This document shows, piece after piece, positions 9,988-20,035 of a DNA stretch of 42,735 nt. The stretch lies in contig NPFB01000012.1 in assembly GCA_014084085.1 (NCBI GenBank), positions 673,736 to 716,470 on the forward strand, given 5' to 3'. Within the stretch, counting starts at the first letter, position 1. Each line of letters starts with the position of its first letter. The position numbers were made by a program, and so were the translations under genes. Source of the DNA: Hondaea fermentalgiana (lineage: Eukaryota; Sar; Bigyra; Thraustochytrida; Thraustochytriidae). The notes beneath the pieces are model-generated. The model was not told the DNA's origin, made no database searches, and was given only the letters and a program-made list of their open reading frames with translations.

Positions 9988-10890
9988 TCAACGAATTTCC
10001 TTGTTTCGGATACGCTGATTGATGGACTGCACAATCTTCTTGAATCGATTGAGTGCCGCAGCGTCCTTTCCGTCGCAGGCATCTGCGGTGTATGGCGGCT
10101 TGATGATGATTCCTAGCTCAGAGACGATATTTGGACCTTCCCAACGGAGATTATATGTCTTGTCGAGAGCATTGAAAAGGAGCTGGGCCTCCTCGGTTAC
10201 GCCTGTGCCCATACGCTGTGCATCCTTGGCCGCGCGCTCGAGGCCTTGGCGGGATCGACGGTTGACAAAATCCGCCGTCAGCGCAGGAATAGCCTCAACT
10301 TCCCGCGATCCTTGCAGTTTCTGTGCACCACGAATCTTGTCAGTATGGGTCAATCAATTCTTGCAGAGTTCACCGCTCCCTCCTCTACGCAAAGCAAAGC
10401 AAAGCAAAGCAAACCTACCTCGATCTTTTCAATGAGACTCATCTTCACGAAGCGCACATCTTGCTTGAGAGTGCTCTGCGGATGCGGTTCCTCTGCGCAT
10501 CATCATTTATTCATTCATCATTCATTCATTCATTCATTCATTCACGAAGCGTTCTTGTCAGTCGTTTTGCGCTCTCAACACATTCTTGTTTTCTCGCGTG
10601 ATCTAGAAAGCACTTCTCATCTCAACGTAGCCGCGAGGCCGCTCGCTGCCGCCGTCCTCCGTCGCATTTGAATCAGAGCATCGCCATGGCATTCCAAGCC
10701 GTCGTTTTCCTCCTCGTCGTCTTCGTCTTTCTCTCCCATCCTCGTCGCCGTCGCCGTCGCCGGCCAACTCACCAATAATGACGAGGTCGCTCGCCTCGTC
10801 GCACGCGAAGACGAAGCCGCGCGCAGAGGCGCCGCCGCGCAGGAGCAGACGCACCTCGCTGCCGAGCGCGAGCTCCGCCGCCGCGGGCAT
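9988..10890 (-). CDS. LSM12: LSM12 homologue (LSM plus anticodon-binding-like domain)
   Basis: Three exons on the minus strand: 10890-10773, 10492-10419 and 10320-9988, giving 174 residues (human LSM12 is about 195). Donors are GTGAGT (at 10772) and GTAGGT (at 10418); acceptors end GCAG and ACAG. Phase fits at both joins: G/AG forms a Glu codon, and the second join falls between codons. The N-terminal strand pattern (LGSEVRLLLRGGASARGFVFA) and the exon 2 segment DVRFVKMSLIEKIE form the LSM domain. Residues about 80-170 match the AD domain, with EEAQLLFNALDKTYNLRW, IIIKPPYTADACDGKD and ALNRFKKIVQSI as landmarks. LSM12 proteins associate with ATXN2-type RNA-binding complexes. Confidence 0.88.
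10389..10412. repeat. AAAGC pentamer microsatellite in LSM12 intron 2
   Basis: About five tandem AAAGC units sit immediately downstream (minus strand) of the exon 2 donor of LSM12. Confidence 0.8.
10508..10544. repeat. ATTC tetramer microsatellite in LSM12 intron 1
   Basis: About nine ATTC units with one interruption are visible. On the minus strand it reads GAAT repeats just upstream of the exon 2 acceptor. Confidence 0.85.
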
Positions 10891-11274
10891 GGCGCCCTCT
10901 CCCGCCGCTCCCTGCCGCTCCTCCGCCTGCCCGAGCAGCGGCGGCAGCTCCGGCTCCGGCGCGAACGAGCTCTGCCTTCGCCTTCCTCGCCTTATCTTGC
11001 CTTGCCTTGTCTTGCCTTGCCTTATCTTGCCTTGCCTTCAAGTTACCTCGCCTTCTATGTCGCCTTGTTTATCTATCTTGCCTCGCTCCGCTGCAGCCGC
11101 AAAACAGGCAAAACGCAGACACGAGCCAGAAAGAAAGCCCTGGCCGCGCAGACAGAGCTCGCGGAGAGCTCGCCGGGCCGAACCCCGGGGGCCAGCGGCA
11201 GCGCTCGGCGCGGGCCGCTCTCGAGCGACGCCACGCCCGGACCATCTATCCATCCATCCATTCGCCAGCCATCC
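10891..11274. promoter_or_regulatory. Divergent intergenic region (LSM12 / TAPT1)
   Basis: The 384 bases separate the divergent LSM12 and TAPT1 start codons. They contain the CCTTG microsatellite and a CATC run (11246-11262). The TAPT1 frame stays open through this region but has no ATG before 11275, so it is treated as 5' UTR and shared promoter. Confidence 0.5.
10985..11040. repeat. CCTTG/CCTTAT pentamer microsatellite
   Basis: Tandem CCTTG-like units with CTTAT and TCTTG variants are visible in the LSM12-TAPT1 intergenic region, about 235 bases before the TAPT1 start. Confidence 0.85.
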
Positions 11275-14200
11275 ATGGCGCGAGGGTCTGCGAAGAAGCG
11301 CAGACAACGCCGCTCGCTCGCGGCCGCGTCCGCCGCGGCCGCGGGACACGATGGCGAGGCTGGGAAGCCTCGCCAGGATGCCGCGGATGTCGATGAAGAC
11401 CACGGCGAGCCCGAGGCTGACCCGAGTAGCGGCGAGGTCGAACCATGCCTCAAAGAGGACGAGGCTGGCCAGCGTGGCGACGACAGTACCGACGCCGACA
11501 CCGATGGTACGAGGTCCGCAAAGGGAAACAGCAGCGCTGAGGCTAGCAAGACTTCTGAGGAAAAATCAAAAGAAGCCATGATCCACGAAAACGGGACGAC
11601 AGAGAACGGGAACGGCGCATTAACCCCGAGTACGCCGCCAATTGTAAACGTGCCCACAGATAAATTACAGGGACTCACGCCCGAAGACCGGGCAGGACTG
11701 CCTAACGCCGCGTCGAATTCGCAATCGCTGGCAGGAGCTCGCTCTGCATCCTCGTCCGTGTCATCTGCATCCCGTTCTCGTCCGCTTGGCGCAAGCTTCG
11801 ACGCGGCAGACGTTGCCAACGGAGGAGGTGCGACGGGCAACGGAGCACACTTTATTGGATCAATCTCCAGCAATCCCGGTTCCGGGTCTGTCCTCGTACC
11901 CCCTCTTCCCGCCACTGATGGCGATGCGGGGCTTTCACAAGCAAACGGCAAAGCGGCCAGCGGCAGCAGCAACTGCGGCGTGACGGGGACCAAGGATCAG
12001 TCCATCGATCCTTCCGAAGTGAAGCCCTTGACCTCGCCTGTGTCCATGGCCTCTCGCTTCGTCCAGCCTAGTCCGTCTTCGTCCCTGGAGGCAATTTCGC
12101 ATACAACTTCTGAAACGAGACGAGCTTCGCGATTGGTCGGACGGCCTCGTTCACGTTCATCAAACAGCGCATTGTCGCCTATAGACTTTGACCCACCGAC
12201 GCGCGAAGCTGTGGAGCGCGAGCTGCTTCCGCATCTTCTCGCATCGGCTTCGCATGCACCGCCAGCACCCCGTCGCATGCGAGCAAGCCCTGTTGGAAGA
12301 TCGCTTGCAGACAGCGATCAGGATCCCGCCCCTGCGGAGGCAGCGATGACTGCCTCCTCCATGCTACAAACACTCACGCCTCCCCAGCACTCACCGGTGC
12401 CAAGCTCGACATCCTCAACGCCCACAGGCCGTTCTTCTTCCCGAGGCCACGAATTGCGCAAGCGCGCGAGCTCAAATTGCTCGGAACCACGGCCCGGGGA
12501 CTCCGCTGCGGAGAGCGCAATGTATGCTCAGAATTCGTGGGCGCCCCCGGCGCCGACCGTGACCTTACTCGACGCCGCGACAGCCTCGGCGCTGAATTCG
12601 GGAAAGGAAACCGCCGCGGTGCACGCCGGCAGCCCGGCCGCTCCTGCCGTCGCGCCGGCTGCGAGGCCCCGGGAAACGAGCCGCTTTTCACGCGCCGACT
12701 CAACGAGCGATCAAGGTCAATTTCCTTCTGGAGCGGGAAGTGCGAGTCTCGCCGTGGCCACTGAGGAAGTCATTGCAGCCCAGAACGCTGCAGCGGCTGC
12801 AGAAGCCGCTGCGGCCGCGGCAGTAGCTGCAGCTGGCGGTCCTGAAGCTGATGAAGCAGCAGCTGCCGCTGCGGCAGCTCTCCCCGAGGACGACTTCATC
12901 CGATACTATGTCAAAGAAGACGATCCTAGCGAAGATTTGGATGGAGGCAGCCCTGTGAGCTTCTTTGACTGGGTTTGGCAAGACCTCGGCTTTGAGACAG
13001 AGGAGGACCAGGCTTTCAGCTCGAAGAATGCATCAGTGGAGGACGATGTCTTCAACTTCATTCGCGTTCCTTTAGAGGTGGAGAAGCTCCTCATCTTTGG
13101 TTTCTTTCTCTGTTGCGACTCCCTCCTTTTTGTGCTCGTCTACCTTCCGGTGCGTGTCGTGCGCGCCCTTTTTCTTCTCGTATGCACACTTATTGTTCCG
13201 AGTCGCTATGGCGCACATTTCAAGTTTCATCGTACGCAGCTTTACGATCTTTTGCGCGCGAGCATCATTGCCATTGCTTTTGCGGTGCTTTTGCAGGTGC
13301 ACATGTCACGGATCTATCATTATGTGCGCGGACAGGCTTTCATCAAGCTGTACGTAATCTTCAATATGTTGGACATATTCGACCGACTCATGTGTTCCTT
13401 TGGGCAGGACATCATGGACTCGCTCTTTTACATGACGAAAACCTCGCCTCGCGCGTACGGGCGCATCTTTTTTCGATTCATTCTCGGCATTTGCTACGTG
13501 ACCGCACACTCGCTGCTCTACTTTGTGCGCCTCATCACGCTCAACGCCGCAATCAACTCGACCAGCAATGCGCTCATGACGATTCTCATTTCGAACAATT
13601 TTGTGGAGCTCAAGGGAAGCGTCTTCAAGCGATTTGCGGAGCAGAACCTCTTTCAAATTACTTGCAGCGACATGGTCGAACGTTTCGAACTATTTGTCTT
13701 TCTTGTCCTCACGGGCCTTCAGAGCGCCGACACCTGGTTCGAGTTCATTTACAGCAGTGCGGCATACGTCTTTGTTTGCGAGTTCCTCGTCGACTGGATA
13801 AAGCATGCCTTTATCACCAAGTTCAATCGTATCCATTTCTCCTGCTACGGAAACTTTCTCGAGGCGCTTTGCCGGGATATCGCGCCGGTGAGCAACCACA
13901 AGCACCCGTACGCGACGAGTCAGAGACTGGGTGGTCGACCCGTGGATGCTACGCAGGCTGTGGCGCAGCGCATCGGTCTCGCGACGCTCCCGCTCACCTG
14001 CATTGTCTTGCGTTTTGTCTTTGTCAATATGCCACACGATCTGAGGGAGAACCCTTTCACGGTCGCCAACATTCTTTTTGTGATTCTCTCGTATGGATGC
14101 CTGCTGGCGTTCAAGACCTTTATCAACATCGTACTCAAGGGCCGTGCCTGTGCGGTGCTCATGCATCGTGAGCGCAAGATTCTCAGCCGTAGTTCACCCC

Positions 14201-14334
14201 GACTTTCCAATCTGCCGAGCACACCAACGGAGAAGGAGTTGCAAAAGGCATTGGTGGCCAAGCATTTGCAGCACATTGATCAGCTCAGCTCCATCCGCCG
14301 CTACCAGATCTTCAAGTCCAGAATTCCTACGTAG
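11275..14334 (+). CDS. TAPT1: TAPT1/Emp65 family ER membrane protein with long N-terminal extension
   Basis: Single exon, 1019 residues from the first in-frame ATG (ccATGG). The first 595 or so residues are low-complexity Ser/Ala/Pro/Asp-rich sequence, ending in an Ala-rich stretch (about 497-540). The C-terminal part is the conserved family domain: a conserved entry helix (EVEKLLIFGFFLCCDSLLF), then YDLLRASIIAIAFAVL, IKLYVIFNMLDIFDRLMCSF, ALMTILISNNFVELKGSVFK, and CEFLVDWIKHAFITKFNRI. These are hallmark positions of TAPT1/POD1/yeast Emp65. The NFVELKGSVFK block is especially diagnostic. Family members sit in the ER or early secretory pathway and are linked to ciliogenesis and ER quality control. 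The core is complete; the N-terminal extension is far longer than in animal homologues (about 570 residues in total). Confidence 0.88.
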   Translation: MARGSAKKRRQRRSLAAASAAAAGHDGEAGKPRQDAADVDEDHGEPEADPSSGEVEPCLKEDEAGQRGDDSTDADTDGTRSAKGNSSAEASKTSEEKSKEAMIHENGTTENGNGALTPSTPPIVNVPTDKLQGLTPEDRAGLPNAASNSQSLAGARSASSSVSSASRSRPLGASFDAADVANGGGATGNGAHFIGSISSNPGSGSVLVPPLPATDGDAGLSQANGKAASGSSNCGVTGTKDQSIDPSEVKPLTSPVSMASRFVQPSPSSSLEAISHTTSETRRASRLVGRPRSRSSNSALSPIDFDPPTREAVERELLPHLLASASHAPPAPRRMRASPVGRSLADSDQDPAPAEAAMTASSMLQTLTPPQHSPVPSSTSSTPTGRSSSRGHELRKRASSNCSEPRPGDSAAESAMYAQNSWAPPAPTVTLLDAATASALNSGKETAAVHAGSPAAPAVAPAARPRETSRFSRADSTSDQGQFPSGAGSASLAVATEEVIAAQNAAAAAEAAAAAAVAAAGGPEADEAAAAAAAALPEDDFIRYYVKEDDPSEDLDGGSPVSFFDWVWQDLGFETEEDQAFSSKNASVEDDVFNFIRVPLEVEKLLIFGFFLCCDSLLFVLVYLPVRVVRALFLLVCTLIVPSRYGAHFKFHRTQLYDLLRASIIAIAFAVLLQVHMSRIYHYVRGQAFIKLYVIFNMLDIFDRLMCSFGQDIMDSLFYMTKTSPRAYGRIFFRFILGICYVTAHSLLYFVRLITLNAAINSTSNALMTILISNNFVELKGSVFKRFAEQNLFQITCSDMVERFELFVFLVLTGLQSADTWFEFIYSSAAYVFVCEFLVDWIKHAFITKFNRIHFSCYGNFLEALCRDIAPVSNHKHPYATSQRLGGRPVDATQAVAQRIGLATLPLTCIVLRFVFVNMPHDLRENPFTVANILFVILSYGCLLAFKTFINIVLKGRACAVLMHRERKILSRSSPRLSNLPSTPTEKELQKALVAKHLQHIDQLSSIRRYQIFKSRIPT

Positions 14335-14530
14335 ACTTCAATCTAGAACCTCCTGCATCAGGCTATGAGGAGCTAGTCTTTTTGGAGAAGGAGGGCCTGT
14401 ACAATGACTCTTTTTACAACAAATTTAACGCTAGGTTTTAGTTTCATTTTTTCCTCGTCGTTTCGTTTCGTTTCCTTCGTTTCCTTCCTTGCTTCCTTCC
14501 TTCCTTCCTTCATTCGATCGTTCCTTTGTT
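14335..14530. other. Convergent 3' region with pyrimidine-rich repeats
   Basis: The region between the convergent TAPT1 and GH92 stops holds TTTCG and CTTCC-type repeats (about 14450-14530). No gene is supported. Confidence 0.5.
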
Positions 14531-17244
14531 TCATTCTATCTGACCTTGTTCGAGAATTGACTGACCTCTTTGGCCCTGGACGACTCGAATGAATTTGAGC
14601 TCGCCGCCCCGTGAAAGCTCTTGAAAAGAAAGATTGACGGGGCCGTTCGCCAGAGAGTGTGTTGCGCCACGCCATTGCACGGCGTCTGCCACACGTAGCG
14701 GACGGCCTGTGACATTGCTCGTTCGCAAATGATGCTCGCGCGAAATAATTAGGGGCTCGCTGTCCGTATTTCCGCGATGTACGATGATCTTGCGGAAAAC
14801 AGATGGTGCCCCGACTTGGTAATGGCCCGATCCAGGCGCAAGTGCAAAGAGACCGAGCGTTGACAGCAAATACCAGCTCGACATTTCTCCGTTGTCTTCA
14901 TCGCCGGCATAGCCAAAGGGGCCATAGGTGGTCTGCAGCGCGTGTTGAATCCATGCCTGGCCCTCCCGAGCACATGTAGCGCCAGCGTGAGCAAACATGT
15001 ACAACATGTGGTGCACTGGCTGGTTATTGTGAGCGTACTGACCAAAGCAGTGGGCGCTCATTTCCGTCGCCTCGTGCACAACGTCTGGCAGGTGAAAGGT
15101 GGGGACCCCCGTGACAGCCTCTTGCAGCTTTGAACAAAGCACATCGCGGCCCCCATACGCCGCTGCAAGACCACCTGGATCATGGGGAACAGAAAATCGA
15201 TACTGCCATGGCCCACCCTCTGTGTAAGCGTGGTCCCACGCGAACTCGTGAAAGGGCTCGACGAAAGAACCGTTCGCGTGTTTGGGGCGAAAAAAGAGAG
15301 TCTTCGGATCGAAAATGTGCCGCCAGTTTCCGGCGCGACGCGCAAGGTCTTGCTGGATATCCGTTCGCCCGCGATGCGCTGCTGCCTGCCCAATGGCATA
15401 GTCACATAGCGCCATGTCGAGCGTCTCGGAGACAAGTCTCGGGACAAAGCCTCGCGTTGCAAACTGTGTCAGCTGCTCGCCACGGCTGTTAGCTGCACCG
15501 CCGCCGTCGCGGTCAAGGGGTTCGTAGGCGTTGCGCAATAGTGCAGCAAATGCGGTGTCCGCATCTTCGCTGTCAAGTGCGTCGTTGACGATAGCTTCGG
15601 CAAGAACGACATCACCCATGGTAGATACCATTTCGTTCCGCGAACCTGGGCTTGGCCACTGTGGAACGCGGCCCAGGTCGCGAAAGGCGTTTATCCACCC
15701 TCGGAGGACTTGTCTGGCGATCTCGGGAAAGACGAGATGTAAGAAGGGATACACCGCACGGTAAGCGTCCCAGAATCCACTGTCTGTGGCAACAGGCCCA
15801 GGCCGCAGTGCGGCGGGGCGCGTGTAGGGGGACATGTGAACAATCGAACCATCACGCTGCTCCTCGGCAATCAGTCGAGGGAAGAGCAAGGCGCGGTACA
15901 TGCACGTGTACAGTTGCGTTTTCAGCTCGAGATCGTTCCACGGCGATGCGGGCATCTGCATCTCGGACTTGGACTCTGTCACATTGGCCATCGAATCCGT
16001 TTCGACCTGGACGCGAGACAAGAGAGCATTCCACCGCATTGCCACATCCTTGGCGAGATGCTCTGCGCCAGCGAACGGAGCCAGCTCACGATCTGCGTTG
16101 AAGCGGGCTTGCTCGACACTGACAAAGGAGGTCCCTATGCGCAACAACGCCGTTTGCGCGATATTTACATTCTGTGGACTCCAAGCGATGGTTGCCACGC
16201 AAAAACCCTCGCCGCAGTTAACTTTGGTGCTAACGCCAGATACTTGAGGGTTTTCGTTTAGATCAAGCACTACGCTGAAATAGTTGCGAAAATTGGATTG
16301 CGCGTGGAGGCCGGCGCGTGTGAGCTTGATATCCTCGTCTGCAACGCCCTTCTTATAGGACGCGGAAAACCCCTCGATACGCACCGCGCCGCCGACATCG
16401 CTGCCTTCGTCCTTGACACTGTGCACAGCAATCCATTTCACGTGAGATGTTGATCTTCATTTGTCTTTCCCAAGAGCTGCTCGGCCAGGACGAGGACTTA
16501 CATGTTGATCTCGCCTTCATTGATGAGCACGTTGATGGCTCGTGCACCATGCAAGTTGGCAGGAAAGCGGGTTTCGAGAAGGGCTCCAAGCTTGCTTGGC
16601 GCAAATACAACTTCCGCACAGCCTTCGCGCGAGCAATAGTTGATCAGATTGCCACGAAAGAGGTATGGCTTGTACGTGCTCTTGTGAAGACTGTAGATTG
16701 GATTTTTCAGTCCTTCGACTTCCGGTGCAACCAGAAACTGGCCGTAATCACCAATCCAAGGTGATGGTTGGTGCGTGCATCGGAATCCATAGAATGTGAC
16801 CTGGTGTGGATCGTGGAACCAGCGCGCCCGCAGATCTTTGGTGCTTGAGACGACCCAGTGTGAAATACCTTGAGGCGCACTCATGATGGGCAAGACGTTA
16901 CCGCGGCTGAGCGCTCGTCCCAGTGGGAGAACGCCACGCTGTATGTCGACAAACTTCTCCACAAGCTCCAACGCGGTGTCATCTTGCGCTAGACATTCAT
17001 CAGCGTCAACCGAAGGGACGTCCTTGAACTTCGACGAAGCCGCCTGGCAAGCCACAGCACTCAAGCACAGTAGTATCGCCGCGCACAATCGCCACGCCAA
17101 CGCCACGACTGATGTCCGCGTCAGGACAACGGTCCTTAGCGCCAGGGGGCGCTTCCGGTCAAGGCCGCACGAGAGCCCGCGCGGCTCTCTGCGTTGCGTG
17201 CCTGTCTGCCATTCTTGACCCGTCGACGCAGGCCTTGGCGGCAT
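14531..17244 (-). CDS. GH92 family alpha-mannosidase, secretory
   Basis: Two exons, 17244-16502 and 16418-14531, give 876 residues. The 83-base intron starts GTAAGT at 16501 and ends CACAG at 16419; a split Ile codon joins GEIN to VKDEG. A hydrophobic segment at about 46-66 acts as signal peptide or type II anchor. GH92 landmarks are the N-terminal LPLGRALSRGNVLPIM and QGISHW, then GFWDAYRAVYPFLHL, PHDPGGLAAAYGG, HNNQPVHH and GDEDNGEMSSWYLLS with YQVGAPSVF. GH92 enzymes are calcium-dependent exo-mannosidases. The acidic pair in GDEDNGEMS, which supplies the base, is kept. The usual catalytic-acid Glu of the HNE-P-x-HH motif is Gln714 here (codon 15022-15020). Likely site of action is the secretory pathway or outside the cell. 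Confidence 0.88.
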
Positions 17245-17475
17245 TTGCGTTTCGTTTTGCGGCTTGCAAGGAAGGCTTCAAAGGTCAACTCATGGTCAAT
17301 GTCAAGGTGTTGGCAAGGGGTAGTAGCCCGACCTAACTGTAGGAATACGGAGGATCGCGGAAAAAACACGATCCGGACAAGCACGATTTCAGGGCTGGGC
17401 GGGCTCTTAGTAGTAAGAAAAAGGAGACCAAGAGCGGCAACTTTCTTTCGTATGTGTCAAAAAGTCAATGAAAGT
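17245..17475. promoter_or_regulatory. Presumed GH92 promoter / BRCT-gene 3' end
   Basis: The 231-base gap lies between two minus-strand genes. It presumably contains the GH92 promoter and the 3' end of the BRCT gene. No specific site could be identified. Confidence 0.35.
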
Positions 17476-19405
17476 CTATTGGTTGTTGGCGCTTGCCGTG
17501 GCCTTGTCATTTGTGGCCTTGTTACTCGCGGCCTCGTCCTCGGCCTTTTTCGTCTTCGCCTCTCCTTCAAGCCACTCGAGCGAGTATACCGGGATACCCC
17601 ACTCTCGAGCCTTTGTACACTTTGGTCCCGTGAGGTCGAGCGAAATAAGAAGCGTGACTGCTGGATTCTGGCGCGTAAGACGATCCGTAAAGCGAGCGCC
17701 AAGTTCCTTGGCCAGCGTCTCAACGCGCAATCGCTCAGTGCCCACGTACCGACTGACGCAGATCAGCACTCGCGAATAGTCGAAGGAGAGCACCTTCTTT
17801 GGACGCAGCCGCAAAGGGCCAGTTCTCGCTCGAGCGAGCCGCGAAGAAGCGGACGACGAGGTCGTCGTTGCCGTCGTTGTCGTCGTTTTCGTTGTGGGGG
17901 CCAAAGGTGGAAGCGCAGCGTTTGCGGACGCTTTTCGTGACAAGGCTGGTTGCGGGTCGTCTGATTCGTTTGCTTGCACCTTGGTCGCTCCCGCAAGGGA
18001 GTGCTCCCTCGCCCTGCGAATGTTGGCATCACGGTTTTCACTCGAGGATGGCAAGCGTTTGCCGCCTTGCTTTGAGTCGGTGACGTCTCCACATCGCCTT
18101 CGTTTGCGCGGCGGGACCACGCCATCCTGTAGGCTGGCCATTATATCCGTGGTGGTGATTTCCTCCAAATCGGGTTGCAGTCTACGAAGCATGTCGAGAT
18201 AGTCTGCGTTGGGACGATCGCCGACGACGACGTGCGTAGCCGTTGGGTTCCATTCCCAAAGCACGGTCGCCCCTGTGCGTGAAATGATGGCCTGCACAGT
18301 TCGCCAGCGTTTGGGGTCAAAACCATGCAAGAAGACAGAAAAGTGCGACAATAGCGTGAGCTGGGTGTCGGCACGTTCTGAGCGATCGAGTGCTTCGCGC
18401 TCAGAGGCCATCAGCGCCTCCAAAGCAGCCTGGCGTGCTTCTTTTTGCTCGCGTTCCTCGGCAATCTCGCGATCGCGTTTGTTCCGAAGCGCTTGCATTT
18501 TCTTTCGTTGCTGAGCGCGGCGGTCCTCAATAACTTCTGACTTGACGCGATACTTGTCTTCAACGGGAAGGTATGCATCGGCGGCCACGCAGTCTCGAAC
18601 CCAGGTGTCAGAGACGACGTCGATGTTCCCATAAGTGAGCGTCGCTTCGCATTTGGGCCCAACGAAGGACTCGGCGACGAGATGGGTCGTGGCTTCGGGC
18701 CGCATGGACGCAGCATAGTTTCCGCCATTAGTTGAGATGAGATCAATGATTTCATTCTTGACGCTAATTTTCTCGTTCCAGCCAGTCACAGAGAAACGAA
18801 GTTTGTGAAAGATTGGTGTCTCGTAGTTATCGACATCGACCAGATCCTCTGCGCGAAAGCAGGCCTCTACCCAGGCCGCATCCACGACAGGCACGCCCCA
18901 GCGTTTGGCTGCAAAGTATCTGTGCAACAGCAACAACAGCAACACCGATAGCAACAACAATAACATCGAATAGTAGAATGGTTTGGTTGGTGTTCAAACA
19001 AGTCAGCTCGTCAGTTTTCTGCTCCGCTTTTCTTTTTCTACTCTACTCTACTCTACTCTGCTCTGCTCTGCTCTATATGGCCGTCCCGTCTTGGGAGACG
19101 CAATTGTCTGATAAAGCTTGCAACACTTACTTTTCTGAACCTACGCCGCCTGCGATAAGTGCATGCATCGACCTGTCAAAGGTCCCGGACAGCTCACCGC
19201 CCATGAGCCTAACGACCTCTTCGAGTCGCGTTCGTTGCGTTGCATCAAGATGTGTTGCGCTAAGCACAATGCCTGTAAAGACTCCGCTGCGCTTCTTGGC
19301 CGGTTTGGTCGTCGAAGCAGCCCCACGCCGCTTCGCCTGGACATACTTGCGCTCGCTGCGCAAACCGTTCGACATCGCGGTCGACGGTGGTTGGGCGGTC
19401 TCCAT
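17476..19405 (-). CDS. Four-BRCT protein of TopBP1/Dpb11/Rad4 type
   Basis: Two exons, 19405-19131 and 18919-17476, give 572 residues. Donor GTAAGT at 19130 and acceptor TTGCACAG at 18920 join GSE-K-YFAAKRWG within the first BRCT domain. The start is the first in-frame ATG (aagATGG). BRCT 1 spans about 40-115, with a terminal W at VDAAWVEAC. BRCT 2 spans about 130-205 (GGNYAA, VSDTWVRDC). A charged coiled coil fills about 220-275, BRCT 3 about 285-362, a basic Ser/Thr-rich linker 362-465, and BRCT 4 about 474-545 (YSLEWLEGE). Tandem pairs separated by a linker recall fungal Dpb11/Rad4, which bind phosphorylated replication and checkpoint proteins. Other multi-BRCT proteins cannot be excluded. 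A nuclear role is inferred from RKRRR near 363. Confidence 0.8.
19038..19073. repeat. TCTAC/TCTGC pentamer microsatellite in the BRCT-gene intron
   Basis: Seven or so tandem 5-base units, shifting from ctact to ctgct, lie inside the 211-base intron (18920-19130). The same intron has CAACAG-type repeats close to its acceptor (18924-18962). Confidence 0.85.
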
Positions 19406-20035
19406 CTTGGTTTTTCTCGTTTGCTCGCTAAACGCTCGCTCGCTCGCAAGCAAGGCTCTGCTTGCTTCAGGATGTTAGCGCGTACGACGCCCTCGTCCTC
19501 ACCGTCCACGGTTTGACGTCTGGCGTCCAGCCCGCGGCGGCGCTCGTGGCCCCGCGTTGTCTTTCCTGTCACTCTGCGCTGCGTTCGGGTTCTGCTGTGC
19601 TTGCATCCATGCAGTGCACAGGCATTTGCAGGCGTGCATGCCGTCCGTCTATGCCTGCACTGGCAGTCGTCGTTCCTTGTCTTTGCTTGTCCGTGCATGC
19701 GTGGTACGCTCGCCCGGTCTTCGTGGAAGCCCGAGCCAGAACATATCCACATGAATCGATTTTCTTGAAGACACTCATGACAAAGCTTTGGCCGAGCGCA
19801 GACAGAGATTGCGAGCTTGTGGTTTGCTTGAGAAATTGTCGTTGTTTCGGTTGCGCGAAACCACCCGAAACGAATTTTCGAAATGCCGCGAGAAATGCAG
19901 CCATGGTGATGATAGCAGAACGAAGTCGTGCGAGCAGCGGCGGCAGCGCAAGGAAGAGGAAGAGCGACGCGGCGAGGCGACCAAGGGAGCAAGCGAGAGA
20001 GATAGAGAGGCTTCAAGGGAAACGTACGCGAGATC
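19406..20035. promoter_or_regulatory. Divergent intergenic region (four-BRCT / GEP4-like)
   Basis: The 630 bases separate divergent start codons and should hold both promoters. Several overlapping frames are open, but none has an ATG-initiated, family-like protein. A short upstream exon carrying a mitochondrial targeting peptide for the GEP4-like protein could hide here; I could not support one. Confidence 0.45.

Noticed and set aside
11002..11274. N-terminal extension of TAPT1
   Set aside because: The frame is open but begins at TTG and translates the CCTTG repeat. The first ATG is at 11275.
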